Origin: Jeotgalibaca sp. MA1X17-3
Lineage (GTDB): Bacteria > Bacillota > Bacilli > Lactobacillales > Aerococcaceae
Direction: 5' to 3'
Length of the DNA: 64,000 nt
Assembly (NCBI RefSeq): GCF_021513155.1
Contig: NZ_CP090983.1
Span: forward strand, 1,892,501-1,956,500
Shown here: positions 9,050 to 17,662 of the stretch, in pieces
How positions within the stretch are numbered: the first letter of the stretch is position 1
Layout of the letters: each line of letters begins with the position of its first letter
Notes under the pieces: model-generated
What the model was told of the DNA's origin: nothing
The model's input: only the letters and a program-made list of their open reading frames with translations
Database searches by the model: none
Translations under genes and position numbers: made by a program

Positions 9050-10141
9050 ATGAAATTAGGAGCTCGATCGTTTAAAACTGGTCTAGCAGTCGCTTTATCC
9101 ATTGCCCTTGCTCAGCTTATTTCTCCAAACATTGGTGTTATTGCAGGAATTTCAGCTGTTTCTTCTACTCAACCTTCTGTCGCAAAATCTTATACTTATT
9201 TGAAAAATAGGTTAATAGCTAATGCGATTGGCGGAATTCTGGCAGCAGTAGTCGCGTCCTACATAGGCGCAAATGTTATTTTTATCGGTTTAGCTTCTGT
9301 ATTGCTAATCGCTATTCTTAATTACTTAAATTTGGGAGATGCCATTAGTCTTGCTGTTGTTACGCTGGTTGTCATTATGATGTCAACTAGTGACAGTCTA
9401 TATTTTACCGCAGCTCTTCGAGTTGGAGAAACCTTTATCGGTGTTATTGTTGCTTTCTTAGTTAATACCTTTATCTATCCTCCTAAATACGGCGAAAGAC
9501 TTTTTTTAACCATTGATTATACAACTAGTGAATTACTCATTTGGATCCGAGCAGGATTACGCAAAAACACTCAGTATTCCGTTATGAATAAAGATTTAAA
9601 ATGGGCACAAAAACAACTTTCAAAAATGGAAAGTTTCTTTCAACTTCTTTCTGAAAGCAAGTCCCCTTTTCGCAAACAAAATTATGATACGCTTAAAATT
9701 TTAGTCATTTATAGACGGATGATTTCTTGTACTCGTGCCGCATATAAAGTTTTGTATGTCATGCATTCTTCTGAAAATGTTTTTTATCACTTTCCAAAAG
9801 AGATGCGAATTCTCATTCGAGAACGACTGGAAACCTTAATGAGTGGGCATGAACAGATTATGTTAAAATTCCGTGGTAGAGTTCCCGCAGACCAAGTTAA
9901 ATTTTTTGAAGCAAATAGAAAAGAACGACAGATTCTAATTGACTTATTTTTTGAACATGCTCGAAAAGAAAATGATGAAGCATCCATGCATAATAAAAAA
10001 GGGTTTGGCGTTGTTCATTTAATGAGTGCCATTCTAGCATATGAAGATGAGCTCATTCGTTTCAATAAACTCGTCACTACTTATGTTTTTAATAATCCTG
10101 TTAAAAAGGTTTCGAATATCCATGATGTAAATGCAAATTAA
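9050..10141 (+). CDS. Aromatic acid exporter family membrane protein (ArAE_1/DUF939)
   Basis: A 363-residue protein with an N-terminal membrane half and a C-terminal cytoplasmic helical half. The membrane part has at least five hydrophobic segments, including LAVALSIALAQLI, ANAIGGILAAVVASYIGA, VIFIGLASVLLIAIL and LAVVTLVVIMM, ending at VNTFIYPPKYGERL, the usual boundary to the ArAE_1 C-terminal domain. The open frame begins at 8813, but its first 79 codons run through the perR promoter region; family proteins start near MKLGARSFKTG, and GGAG precedes the ATG at 9050, so I start there. Substrate unknown; members are related to FUSC efflux proteins. Confidence 0.83.
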   Translation: MKLGARSFKTGLAVALSIALAQLISPNIGVIAGISAVSSTQPSVAKSYTYLKNRLIANAIGGILAAVVASYIGANVIFIGLASVLLIAILNYLNLGDAISLAVVTLVVIMMSTSDSLYFTAALRVGETFIGVIVAFLVNTFIYPPKYGERLFLTIDYTTSELLIWIRAGLRKNTQYSVMNKDLKWAQKQLSKMESFFQLLSESKSPFRKQNYDTLKILVIYRRMISCTRAAYKVLYVMHSSENVFYHFPKEMRILIRERLETLMSGHEQIMLKFRGRVPADQVKFFEANRKERQILIDLFFEHARKENDEASMHNKKGFGVVHLMSAILAYEDELIRFNKLVTTYVFNNPVKKVSNIHDVNAN

Positions 10142-10171
10142 TAGAAATATAATAAATTACTATAAGAACGC

Positions 10172-10216
10172 AAAAACACCTGAAGGAAGATAAATTCTTT
10201 CCTTTCAGGTGTTTTA
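10172..10216. terminator. Bidirectional terminator between convergent genes
   Basis: AAAACACCTGAAGGAAGA pairs with TTCTTTCCTTTCAGGTGTTTT around TAAA. A and T tracts on both sides allow it to serve the exporter-like gene (plus) and the HAD phosphatase (minus). Confidence 0.88.
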
Positions 10217-10220
10217 TTTG

Positions 10221-11033
10221 TTATTGATTAAGAATCCATTTTTCGAAGGCATGTGCTACTCCATCTTCTACATTGGAAAGAGTAATTTCATTCGCAATTC
10301 CTTTAACACGTTCCGTTCCATTGTCCATCACAATTCCTAATCCTGCAGCTTCTATCATTTCATAATCATTTTCACCATCACCGATTGCCGCGACTTCACT
10401 CATTTGAATTTCAAGATGATCCGCTAACGTTGTCAAAGCCGTTCCCTTGTTTACATTTTTTACCATGATCTCTACAAAAAAATCTTCACTACGTACGATG
10501 TAGTATTTCTCGCGCATTTCTGGTGTTAGTTGCGCTTCAAAGTCATCCAAAATATCTTTTTCTGCATGGCAAACTACTTTCAACATACAAGAGTCATGAT
10601 CGAAATGTTTAGACGTAACAATTTCTAATTCCATATTCAAAAGTCTACTTTGTTCTCTCAAGTGTTCATTAATATCATCCGTAAGCACATAAAAATGTTC
10701 TTCATTTAAAACACAAATATCAAGTGAGAAATTTTCAACATATGAAATTACTTCTTGTAATTCGTCTAATCTCAAAGATTGCTCATCAATGACTTCCCCG
10801 GTGCTATTCTGAGTAATTCGTGCACCATTTTGTGAAATCACAAAATCATTTTCATCTTTAAAATTTAATTCATTTAAGTACGGTCGAATCCCTTCAAATG
10901 GACGTCCTGTACAAAGAACAATCTTCATTCCTTGATCGATCGCTTGATGAATGGCATGTTTTACTTTCTCAGTCATTATTTTTTCTTCGTTTACTAAGGT
11001 ACCATCAATATCGATTGCTACTAACTTAATCAT
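10221..11033 (-). CDS. Cof-type HAD-IIB hydrolase
   Basis: A 270-residue cytoplasmic phosphatase of the Cof/YidA group, likely acting on sugar phosphates or related small phosphoesters. Motif I is VAIDIDGTLV (Asp8 and Asp10), motif II VLCTGRPF, motif III NKGTAL and motif IV IGDGENDYEMI, all intact. The C2B cap lies between motifs II and III. AAAGGAGTGG stands before the ATG. Monocistronic between two terminators. Members are promiscuous in vitro, so a specific substrate is not proposed. Confidence 0.88.
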   Translation of the reverse strand: MIKLVAIDIDGTLVNEEKIMTEKVKHAIHQAIDQGMKIVLCTGRPFEGIRPYLNELNFKDENDFVISQNGARITQNSTGEVIDEQSLRLDELQEVISYVENFSLDICVLNEEHFYVLTDDINEHLREQSRLLNMELEIVTSKHFDHDSCMLKVVCHAEKDILDDFEAQLTPEMREKYYIVRSEDFFVEIMVKNVNKGTALTTLADHLEIQMSEVAAIGDGENDYEMIEAAGLGIVMDNGTERVKGIANEITLSNVEDGVAHAFEKWILNQ

Positions 11034-11131
11034 GCTTCCACTCCTTTATTCATTCTGCTCTTCTCATTGTACTAAACTTTTATCTGTTAAGCGATTTTAT
11101 TCATACTTCACTCATTTTGAAATCAGTAAAT

Positions 11132-11179
11132 AAAAAAGAAACAGAAAAACTAATGTGAACGTTTTTCTGTTTCTTTATA
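11132..11179. terminator. Pullulanase terminator
   Basis: AAAGAAACAGAAAAAC and GTTTTTCTGTTTCTTT make a 16-base perfect stem around a 10-base loop, directly after the pullulanase stop on the minus strand. Confidence 0.85.
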
Positions 11180-11180
11180 T

Positions 11181-13157
11181 TTAATTTTTCTCTCTTACTA
11201 AGACTGTCGTAGAAAAGCCTTCGACACGAACTTCTTCTGACTGCTCGAATACAGTTGGATTTTCTAGTTCAACCGTTCCATCATGGACAAGTTGTTTGTA
11301 TACACCATGTTCTATTTGGAAAGTGAACGGATGACCGTCTGCATTAAACAGTAAATAGTATATTCGTTCTTCATTTTCTAATTGCAATACAATTCGATAA
11401 TCTCTTGCATGAATCAATTCCATATGTTTTGAAATTTCTTCTGTAGTCTTCATTCGGAAAAGTGGATCGGATTGTCGTAAAGCAATTAAATTTTTAATAT
11501 ACTCTACTACTTCCTCATTTTCATCTTTGCGTAACCAATCCATTTGATTGATTTCATCTGGAGAGCGGTAACTGTTTCCTACTCCTTGTTTCGTTCGCAT
11601 AAACTCTTGACCCGCATGAAGGAACGGTATTCCTTGTGACAACAAAGTAATGCTTTGAGCCAGCATATGTCTTTGCTTTCGAGTTTGCTCGTTGTCATCA
11701 GGCATCGTCATTCGTAATTTATCGTATAAAGTATAATTATCATGAGCTTCTACATATTGAACCATTTGATCGGGGCTTTGGTAAGTAGCTACATCTACTG
11801 GATAATACGCTCCGCCCTGTTGATTAATAGCAATCCATTGTTCCATGAACCCTTTTCCGGTAATAAATCCAGTATCAAGAGCATCTCCCATGTCACTTCC
11901 TTTAACTGCATCTCTTAAAGCATCGTTAAAAAAGCCAATTCTTTTTGTTTGAAAAGCATTTTTACTGTTCGCTTTTTGTTCGGCAGATAGGGAAGTATCT
12001 AAGTGCCAGCCTTCACCAATGATAATCATCGAAGGATCTATTTTATCCAATGCTTCGCGAACTTGATTCATAGTCTCCACATCGTGAAGTCCCATCAAGT
12101 CAAAGCGAAAACCATCCACATGAAATTCTTCTGCCCAGTAGGTAACACTGTCTAACATATACTTACGCATCATTTTATGTTCAGATGCTGTATCATTTCC
12201 ACATCCCGAACCATCAGAAAGGTTACCTTCTTCATTGCGTCTAAAGAAATAACCAGGTGCGGTATTCTCAAATGGATGCGTTTCGTATTTATAAACATGA
12301 TTGTATACTACATCCATGATCACTCGTATTCCAGCATCATGTAACCCTTGAATCATTTGCTTTAATTCTTTTATTCTTTTTTTAGGATTCCGAGCATCTG
12401 TTGCATAGGAACCTTCTGGAGCATTATAATTTTGTGGATCATATCCCCAATTGTATCGATAAGAGGGATCTTCCTCGTCAACCGTACAAAAATCAAACAT
12501 CGGTAAAATCTGAACGTGAGTAACTCCTAACTCTTTTAAATAGTCCAAGCCGGTTGCTTTTCCATTTGGAGAGCGAGTCCCTTTTTCAATCATTCCTAGA
12601 TATTTCCCTTTTTCTTTTACTCCACTACTTTCAGAAATGGTAAAATCTCGAACATGAACTTCATAAATAATAGCATCTGTAGTTGAGGAAAAAGGTGACA
12701 TTCGTTTTTTCCAGTTTTCTGGATTTGTACTTTTTAAATCTACTACCGCGGAACGTTCTCCGTTAATGGTAACAGCCGTACTATATGGATCAAGTGTCTC
12801 GATGATGGTTTCATCTGGATAAGTAATTGCATATTTATATGATGTCTCATCAAGATCACCTACAAGTTCTATTTCATACGTCCCATTTGCAATAGGATCC
12901 ATGGGGATACGCTGTAATTCTTCTCCATAATATCCATCATACATAATTAATTCTACTAAAATAGCTGCCGGAGCCCAAACACGATAAACAGTAGAGCTTT
13001 TCGAATAGAAACACCCCAATGCTCCTGCATATGCGTATCGATCATCAAAAGTTGGATCAATTTCGATTAGTCCTGTATTGAAATTATAAGTTGCCCTAGT
13101 GTCAGAAACCTCTTGTTCGGCGGTTGGCCAGTTTCCTGAGTGACGTTTAATTTCCAT
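11181..13157 (-). CDS. pulA: Type I pullulanase (GH13)
   Basis: A 658-residue debranching enzyme that cleaves alpha-1,6 bonds in pullulan, glycogen or branched dextrins. A CBM48-like module is at about residues 45-125 (GCFYSKSSTVYRVWAPAA). The type I pullulanase signature YNWGYDPQNYN follows, then Asp353 (GFRFDLMG), Glu382 (IIGEGW) and Asp473 (EAHDNYTL). No signal peptide, so it debranches internal polymer. AGAGGAT precedes the ATG; a TATAAT element lies about 95 bases upstream of the start with a poor -35. Works with the neopullulanase and the maltose operon. Confidence 0.92.
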   Translation of the reverse strand: MEIKRHSGNWPTAEQEVSDTRATYNFNTGLIEIDPTFDDRYAYAGALGCFYSKSSTVYRVWAPAAILVELIMYDGYYGEELQRIPMDPIANGTYEIELVGDLDETSYKYAITYPDETIIETLDPYSTAVTINGERSAVVDLKSTNPENWKKRMSPFSSTTDAIIYEVHVRDFTISESSGVKEKGKYLGMIEKGTRSPNGKATGLDYLKELGVTHVQILPMFDFCTVDEEDPSYRYNWGYDPQNYNAPEGSYATDARNPKKRIKELKQMIQGLHDAGIRVIMDVVYNHVYKYETHPFENTAPGYFFRRNEEGNLSDGSGCGNDTASEHKMMRKYMLDSVTYWAEEFHVDGFRFDLMGLHDVETMNQVREALDKIDPSMIIIGEGWHLDTSLSAEQKANSKNAFQTKRIGFFNDALRDAVKGSDMGDALDTGFITGKGFMEQWIAINQQGGAYYPVDVATYQSPDQMVQYVEAHDNYTLYDKLRMTMPDDNEQTRKQRHMLAQSITLLSQGIPFLHAGQEFMRTKQGVGNSYRSPDEINQMDWLRKDENEEVVEYIKNLIALRQSDPLFRMKTTEEISKHMELIHARDYRIVLQLENEERIYYLLFNADGHPFTFQIEHGVYKQLVHDGTVELENPTVFEQSEEVRVEGFSTTVLVREKN

Positions 13158-13312
13158 AATTTTATCCTCTCTATTTGCTTTGCTCTACGTTTATATTGAG
13201 TTCAGCTGGCTCAAAGATTGTGAAACCTTTGAAAAAAACTTTATTTAATAAGTATATTATACTAGTTTTCCTTTGATTTTGCTACACCTTTGACTTATTT
13301 GAGTTTGTGAAT

Positions 13313-13354
13313 AAAAAAAGCAAAGATCCGTTAATGTACGGAACTTTGCTTTTA
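13313..13354 (-). terminator. Terminator of SGNH-like gene
   Basis: AAAGCAAAG...CTTTGCTTT with an inner TCCGT/ACGGA extension; T run on the minus strand directly after the gene's stop. Confidence 0.82.
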
Positions 13355-13360
13355 AAAAAA

Positions 13361-14629
13361 TTATTCATATGGATTCTTAGGTACATCAGGTAAAGACTCA
13401 ATAATTGGTGGGCTTGACTCTGGCTTTGATTCTTGTTCTGTCTCCGGCTTTGATTCTTGTTCTGGTTCTGGTTCTGGTTCTACTGATTCTTCTTTAGATT
13501 CAGATTCAGATGAAGCAGGAGGATTGGGAGTTGAACTTGAAGCTGGCGGTCTTGTACTTGAAGCTGGTGGAGTCCAAGTTGATTCTGGTTCTTCATAAAC
13601 TGGTTCTTCCCAAACCGGCTCTTCACTTTCCGGCTCAACCCATTCAATTGGCTCTTCAATACTTTCCTCTTCAACGATCTCTTCTTCAATGATTTCTTCC
13701 TCAAATGATTCTTCTTCAATAACTTCTTCAGAACTAGATTCTTCCTCTGGAACAATAGACTCTGCATCCATTTTATTCCCTGTTGCATGATAAGCTTTTG
13801 AAGTATCAACCGTCGCTTCTTTTACATGAGAAATGAAAATATCTTTTATTGTTTGTATTCCTGTCTCACTCAGTTGATTTTCTTCGTTATAGAAAGTCGT
13901 TACAGATGTATCTGCTGCACTTGCTTTTTCCAATACATCATTGTGTAAGTTAAAAAGTGCTACCTTATTTTCAGAAGCAACTTCCACGATTTCATCTACA
14001 TACATTTGATGAATGGCAACTTCTTCATCTGCTTCGTTTATTTCTACAATCGGGGTTGGTGTCAGAACAACGATCAAGGATTCTGGCAAAGCTTCTTTGA
14101 TTGAATCATATGTTCTGAATACTTCTATTGCTGCATCCTCTACATCTACATAATCATCTTCCTTATTTGGAATTGTAAAAAATACAATGTCAGGATTACT
14201 TTCTGTCAGTAGGTCAACTTTTTCTTCTATTTCAAAAGATTCTGCAGGTACAAAATGTGTTTCCAAATCTTTAATCGAACGTTCTTGAGCTATTACCTCC
14301 ATTGTCTGGACTGCCCAAGCTGTATCAGTTTCGATATTTCCGTAAAAAGAAACCGTTGTATTTTGCTTATTGTATGCTACATATTGCATGAAATCTGCAA
14401 CTGTATTTGCATTTCGATTTTCTTCGAATGCGCCCAAAAACTCAGCTTTCTTCTTTTCTTCAGTTTCTTTTTTTCGTTCATTAAATGAATCTGACTGACT
14501 TTGTGTTTCGTAATTGTTATTATTCAATAATTCTTCTTTACGGTTTTTATTATAAGTGAAGCCCATAAAAATAACAGCTACTGTAATGATACCCATGATA
14601 AATACGAGTAAGCTCTCTTTCTTTTTCAC
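13361..14629 (-). CDS. Membrane-anchored SGNH-like protein with Glu/Pro-rich tail
   Basis: About 422 residues. A Lys-rich start is followed by one membrane segment (LLVFIMGIITVAVIFMGF), a predicted extracellular domain resembling SGNH/GDSL hydrolases, and from about residue 290 an acidic, Ser/Pro/Glu-rich low-complexity tail without LPXTG. In the SGNH-like part the nucleophile block reads VSFYGNIETD instead of GDS, and the usual C-terminal DxxH is not evident, so it may be catalytically dead. Start: AAGGAG lies 7 bases before the GTG at 14629; the longer frame to 14698 has no ribosome site. Function unknown; the tail suggests a wall-spanning stalk. Confidence 0.65.
   Translation of the reverse strand: MKKKESLLVFIMGIITVAVIFMGFTYNKNRKEELLNNNNYETQSQSDSFNERKKETEEKKKAEFLGAFEENRNANTVADFMQYVAYNKQNTTVSFYGNIETDTAWAVQTMEVIAQERSIKDLETHFVPAESFEIEEKVDLLTESNPDIVFFTIPNKEDDYVDVEDAAIEVFRTYDSIKEALPESLIVVLTPTPIVEINEADEEVAIHQMYVDEIVEVASENKVALFNLHNDVLEKASAADTSVTTFYNEENQLSETGIQTIKDIFISHVKEATVDTSKAYHATGNKMDAESIVPEEESSSEEVIEEESFEEEIIEEEIVEEESIEEPIEWVEPESEEPVWEEPVYEEPESTWTPPASSTRPPASSSTPNPPASSESESKEESVEPEPEPEQESKPETEQESKPESSPPIIESLPDVPKNPYE
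13422..13476. repeat. Short tandem repeats encoding the acidic tail
   Basis: GGCTTTGATTCTTGTTCTG occurs at 13422-13440 and again at 13446-13464 (period 24), followed by three GTTCTG units. They encode the EQESKPE and EPEPE repeats near the C-terminus and could change copy number by slippage. Confidence 0.75.
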
Positions 14630-14732
14630 TAAATCGCTCCTTGTTTCTTGTTTTTTATTATTTAATTGAAATAAACCAACAACTTTATAATAATACAAAC
14701 CAGTTGCAATTGCACGATAATTTTAAATTTAA

Positions 14733-14762
14733 TAAAAAAACAGTCGCCAATTAGACGACTGC
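14733..14762 (-). terminator. ntdP terminator
   Basis: On the minus strand AGTCG...CGACT closes a loop and is followed by seven T; it lies just after the ntdP stop. Confidence 0.82.
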
Positions 14763-14785
14763 TTCTGATTGAGTATATGTACTCA

Positions 14786-15331
14786 TCACTTATTATGTTG
14801 ATGATACGACAGCTGACAATAGCGTTCATACCACAAATCAACGTACTCTTTTGAAAAGGGACCTTTTTCTTCGTTGATCCACTCAACTAAAATTTTAACG
14901 TTTTCTTTGAGAATATGATCGATATCGCTTGAATAGTTCATCTGACTTCGATGCAGTTCGTATTCATCCACATCCAATAGGCGTTTCTCACCATCTGGAA
15001 AAACTTTAATGTCCAAATCATAATCGATATATTTAAGTGCCTCTTGATCAATCACATAAGGAGATGCCAAATTACAATAATAAGAAACCCCTTTTTGACG
15101 AATCATGGTTACCACATTAAACCAATAATGCTTGTGGTAATAAAGCAGTGCTGGTTCTCTCGTTACCCAGCGACGCCCATCTGATTCTGTCACCAATGTG
15201 TGATCATTGCACGCAATAATAGATTGGTCACTTGTTTTTAATACCATGCTGTCACGCCATGTTCGATGCAGGCTGCCGTCATGCTTATAACTTTTAACAG
15301 TGATGAATTCCCCTTCTCGTGGAAGATGCAT
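14786..15331 (-). CDS. ntdP: DUF402 nucleoside tri-/diphosphate phosphatase (NtdP-like)
   Basis: A small cytoplasmic DUF402/UPF0374 protein, a family containing Staphylococcus NtdP, which hydrolyses nucleoside tri- and diphosphates. Conserved blocks seen are LPREGEFITVKSYKHDGSLH, HRTWRDSMVLKT, WFNVV and the acidic cluster DYDLDIKVFPDGEKRLLDVDEY. Family members usually start right before LPREG, so I place the start at the ATG at 15331; a TTG at 15343 is an alternative and neither has a strong ribosome site. Monocistronic, with a palindrome in its leader. Confidence 0.82.
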   Translation of the reverse strand: MHLPREGEFITVKSYKHDGSLHRTWRDSMVLKTSDQSIIACNDHTLVTESDGRRWVTREPALLYYHKHYWFNVVTMIRQKGVSYYCNLASPYVIDQEALKYIDYDLDIKVFPDGEKRLLDVDEYELHRSQMNYSSDIDHILKENVKILVEWINEEKGPFSKEYVDLWYERYCQLSYHQHNK

Positions 15332-15361
15332 CACGGTGCCCAACTTTCTTTATCTATTTCG

Positions 15362-15382
15362 GGTCAAAACAACTTTTTGACC
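15362..15382. promoter_or_regulatory. Inverted repeat in the ntdP leader
   Basis: GGTCAAAA and TTTTGACC are perfect 8-base arms separated by 5 bases, about 30 bases upstream of ntdP. There is no T tail on the coding strand, so it is more likely an operator or RNA structure than a terminator. Confidence 0.4.
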
Positions 15383-15440
15383 TACAACTTTCAGTTCAGA
15401 AATAGTATAACATAGAAAAAAAGGCTTGGGGATTAAATTA

Positions 15441-16709
15441 CTATTTATTCATTTCTTTTGATTTTACTTTTCGAAAAGCTTGGAGCATTTTTTGTTGTGG
15501 AACAGCAAAAGCATAGCTAGGAAAATCCTCTTCAGCTACCCATCTCATCGTAGAAGGTAAATCACTAATTTCTGTATCTTTTTTTATAGTTACATGATGG
15601 ATCGAAATATTCCACTTGCGATGACTAAATACATGATTTACTGAACTGACATTAGGTTGAACAGTAGATGGACTTACTTTATAATCGTTCATTACCGTTT
15701 CATACAAAACATCTTTCAAAAGTGGCTGTTTTTTATCTAATTCAACTTGGTCTTCAACTACAAGAAAATCGAGTTGCTCGGAAACAGTAAAATCACTGAA
15801 ATCTTGCTCTAGCATTGGAAACGTCCAGAAATTTGCTAGTAAACCACTTTCTGGTCTTTTCTCTAATAAAAATGAATTTCCTTTTTGAATGACTAGTCCT
15901 TGGATTTCCATTGGAACAGGTTTCTTTGCTTTACTCTTAAAAGGAAATTGGCTTATCGTACCATTTTGATAACTTGCGTTGAATTCTTTAATCGGACTTT
16001 CTTCCGGTCGTGGATTGACCGGTCCACAAATATCAGTTCCTAAATCCATAATCGCTTGATTAAAATCACCTGGTCGATCTGGATCAATAACGATTCGAAG
16101 AAGCAATTCAAATAATTTTTTAGTCGCAGGCTTTGCGATATCATCACCTATTTCAAAAAGACGACTAAACACTCGCATGATGTTCCCATCTACAGCTGGT
16201 TCTGGCAAATTAAATGCCATACTGGAAATAGCACCAGCTGTATAAGGACCAATTCCTTTTAATTTGATAATTTCTTCCGGTTGATTAGGAAATATTCCAT
16301 CATAGTTTGTCAAAATTTGTTGGGCAGCAGTTTGAATATTTCGTACGCGAGAATAATATCCCAACCCTTCCCACGCTTTCAAAAGTGCTTCCTCAGGTGC
16401 TGACGCTAAATCAGGTATGCTAGGGAATAATTTCATGAAGCGATTAAAATAAGGAATCACAGTGATTACGCGAGTTTGTTGGAGCATGATTTCAGAAACC
16501 CAAATCCGATAAGGATCTTTATTTTCTCTCCATGGTAAATGGTCACGTCCACTTGCATCAAACCAATCCAGAACTGCTTTTCTAAATCGTTTAATCTTTT
16601 CTTCCGACCACATACTAACTCCATACTTTTCTAGCAATTCTTTTTTTAATTCATCTCGAGTCATTTCAGAATCGTGACGCTTTTTCTTCTTTTCTTTTTT
16701 TATAGTCAT
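15441..16709 (-). CDS. mutY: A/G-specific adenine glycosylase MutY, cluster-less type
   Basis: Removes adenine mispaired with 8-oxoguanine. After a Lys-rich N-terminal extension of about 30 residues come WVSEIMLQQTRV with catalytic Glu73, the helix-hairpin-helix LKGIGPYTAGAI, and VDGNIMRVFSRL with catalytic Asp174. The C-terminal third is the MutT-like 8-oxoG recognition domain. Where most MutY proteins carry C-x6-C-x2-C-x5-C, this one reads ICGPVNPRPEESPIKEFN: only Cys228 remains and the other three positions are Pro, Ser and Asn. It therefore cannot bind the 4Fe-4S cluster. The ATG overlaps the recX stop (TAATG). Confidence 0.93.
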   Translation of the reverse strand: MTIKKEKKKKRHDSEMTRDELKKELLEKYGVSMWSEEKIKRFRKAVLDWFDASGRDHLPWRENKDPYRIWVSEIMLQQTRVITVIPYFNRFMKLFPSIPDLASAPEEALLKAWEGLGYYSRVRNIQTAAQQILTNYDGIFPNQPEEIIKLKGIGPYTAGAISSMAFNLPEPAVDGNIMRVFSRLFEIGDDIAKPATKKLFELLLRIVIDPDRPGDFNQAIMDLGTDICGPVNPRPEESPIKEFNASYQNGTISQFPFKSKAKKPVPMEIQGLVIQKGNSFLLEKRPESGLLANFWTFPMLEQDFSDFTVSEQLDFLVVEDQVELDKKQPLLKDVLYETVMNDYKVSPSTVQPNVSSVNHVFSHRKWNISIHHVTIKKDTEISDLPSTMRWVAEEDFPSYAFAVPQQKMLQAFRKVKSKEMNK

Positions 16710-17545
16710 TATAAATCCTCTTCTTGTTTCTTTTCCTCTATATATTCAGAAATCATTTCACTTGGATAACCTTTTTGAAATAAATTAGTTTTCACTTTTT
16801 GAATTAATTGGAACCCTTCTGCTTTGCGAGCATATCGACGCCAAATTTTATCACCTTGAATACGCAATGCAGCAAATTCTTCATCTTCTGGTGTCTCCGT
16901 ATCTACTTCGAGCATAATTTTATCAATGACATCTCGGGTATACCCTTTTTGTTGCAAATGCATTCGGGCTTTCATTATGGCATCACGCGAAGAAGTCCGT
17001 TGCTGTTTATTTAATAATTTTTCTGCAAGTTTTATTCCATTTTCAATCTGATATTCTTCTGGATACTGTTCTAGTGACAAAGCAATCACCTCTTCCTTCA
17101 AACCTTTTAATTTCAATTCTCGTGCAATTACAAAAGGACCTTTGCGATTGATGTTAGCGGCGGTACGTGTATAACTTTCTCCATAAATTCGATCGTCTAT
17201 ATACCTTTGATCGTGCAACCGTTGGATGGTACCATCTATAACATCAAAAGGGATATCATTTTCCTTCAGTTTTTTGCGTACTTCTTTTTCGCTTCGTAAA
17301 CTGTAAGATAGATAATCAACTGCGATACTATACGATAAGTAGGCTGTATTTTCTAACTCAATTTCTTTTTGTCGTTCTTTTGTCAGTTCCATTCCTTTGA
17401 AAAGACCAATCTTGATGAGAACGGCTTCCGAAACAGGAAAGGCATATTCGCCATCTAAATAAATATTAAAACGATCTTTTCGGCGTCTTTGTACTTGGAT
17501 TTTCGTGATGACAGAAGGTTTTTCTTCTTGTTTCTCCTTTTTCAT
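16709..17545 (-). CDS. recX: Regulatory protein RecX
   Basis: A 278-residue three-helix-repeat protein that modulates RecA filament activity. It contains the RecX blocks ALNYLSYSLRSE-like (here AVDYLSYSLRSEKEVRKKL), DQRYIDDRIYGESYTR and a repeated MHLQQKGYTRDVI/TNLFQKGYPSEMI pattern at the end. Length matches the long Lactobacillales RecX form. GAGGTGAAGAGGG precedes the ATG. It shares a one-base overlap with mutY, so both DNA-maintenance genes are probably co-transcribed. Confidence 0.9.
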   Translation of the reverse strand: MKKEKQEEKPSVITKIQVQRRRKDRFNIYLDGEYAFPVSEAVLIKIGLFKGMELTKERQKEIELENTAYLSYSIAVDYLSYSLRSEKEVRKKLKENDIPFDVIDGTIQRLHDQRYIDDRIYGESYTRTAANINRKGPFVIARELKLKGLKEEVIALSLEQYPEEYQIENGIKLAEKLLNKQQRTSSRDAIMKARMHLQQKGYTRDVIDKIMLEVDTETPEDEEFAALRIQGDKIWRRYARKAEGFQLIQKVKTNLFQKGYPSEMISEYIEEKKQEEDL

Positions 17546-17618
17546 CCCTCTTCACCTCTTTCTTTTATCTTCCTCATTATAACAAAAAACACAAAAAAGA
17601 ACAGTTGTTCTTAGACAT

Positions 17619-17642
17619 AAAAAAAGCCGGGAAATTCCCGGC
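17619..17642 (-). terminator. Terminator of YflT-domain gene
   Basis: GCCGGG-AAATT-CCCGGC, a perfect 6-base GC stem followed on the minus strand by a T run, just after the stop of the stress-protein gene. Confidence 0.88.
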
Positions 17643-17662
17643 CATAAGAATGATTCTATTTT

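Noticed and set aside
13216..13237. TCAAAG/CTTTGA inverted repeat upstream of the pullulanase as a cre site
   Set aside because: The central CG and flanking bases of the cre consensus are missing.
13480..13809. Open frame opposite-phase to the SGNH-like tail
   Set aside because: It arises from the repetitive Glu/Ser codons of the real gene and has no ribosome site.
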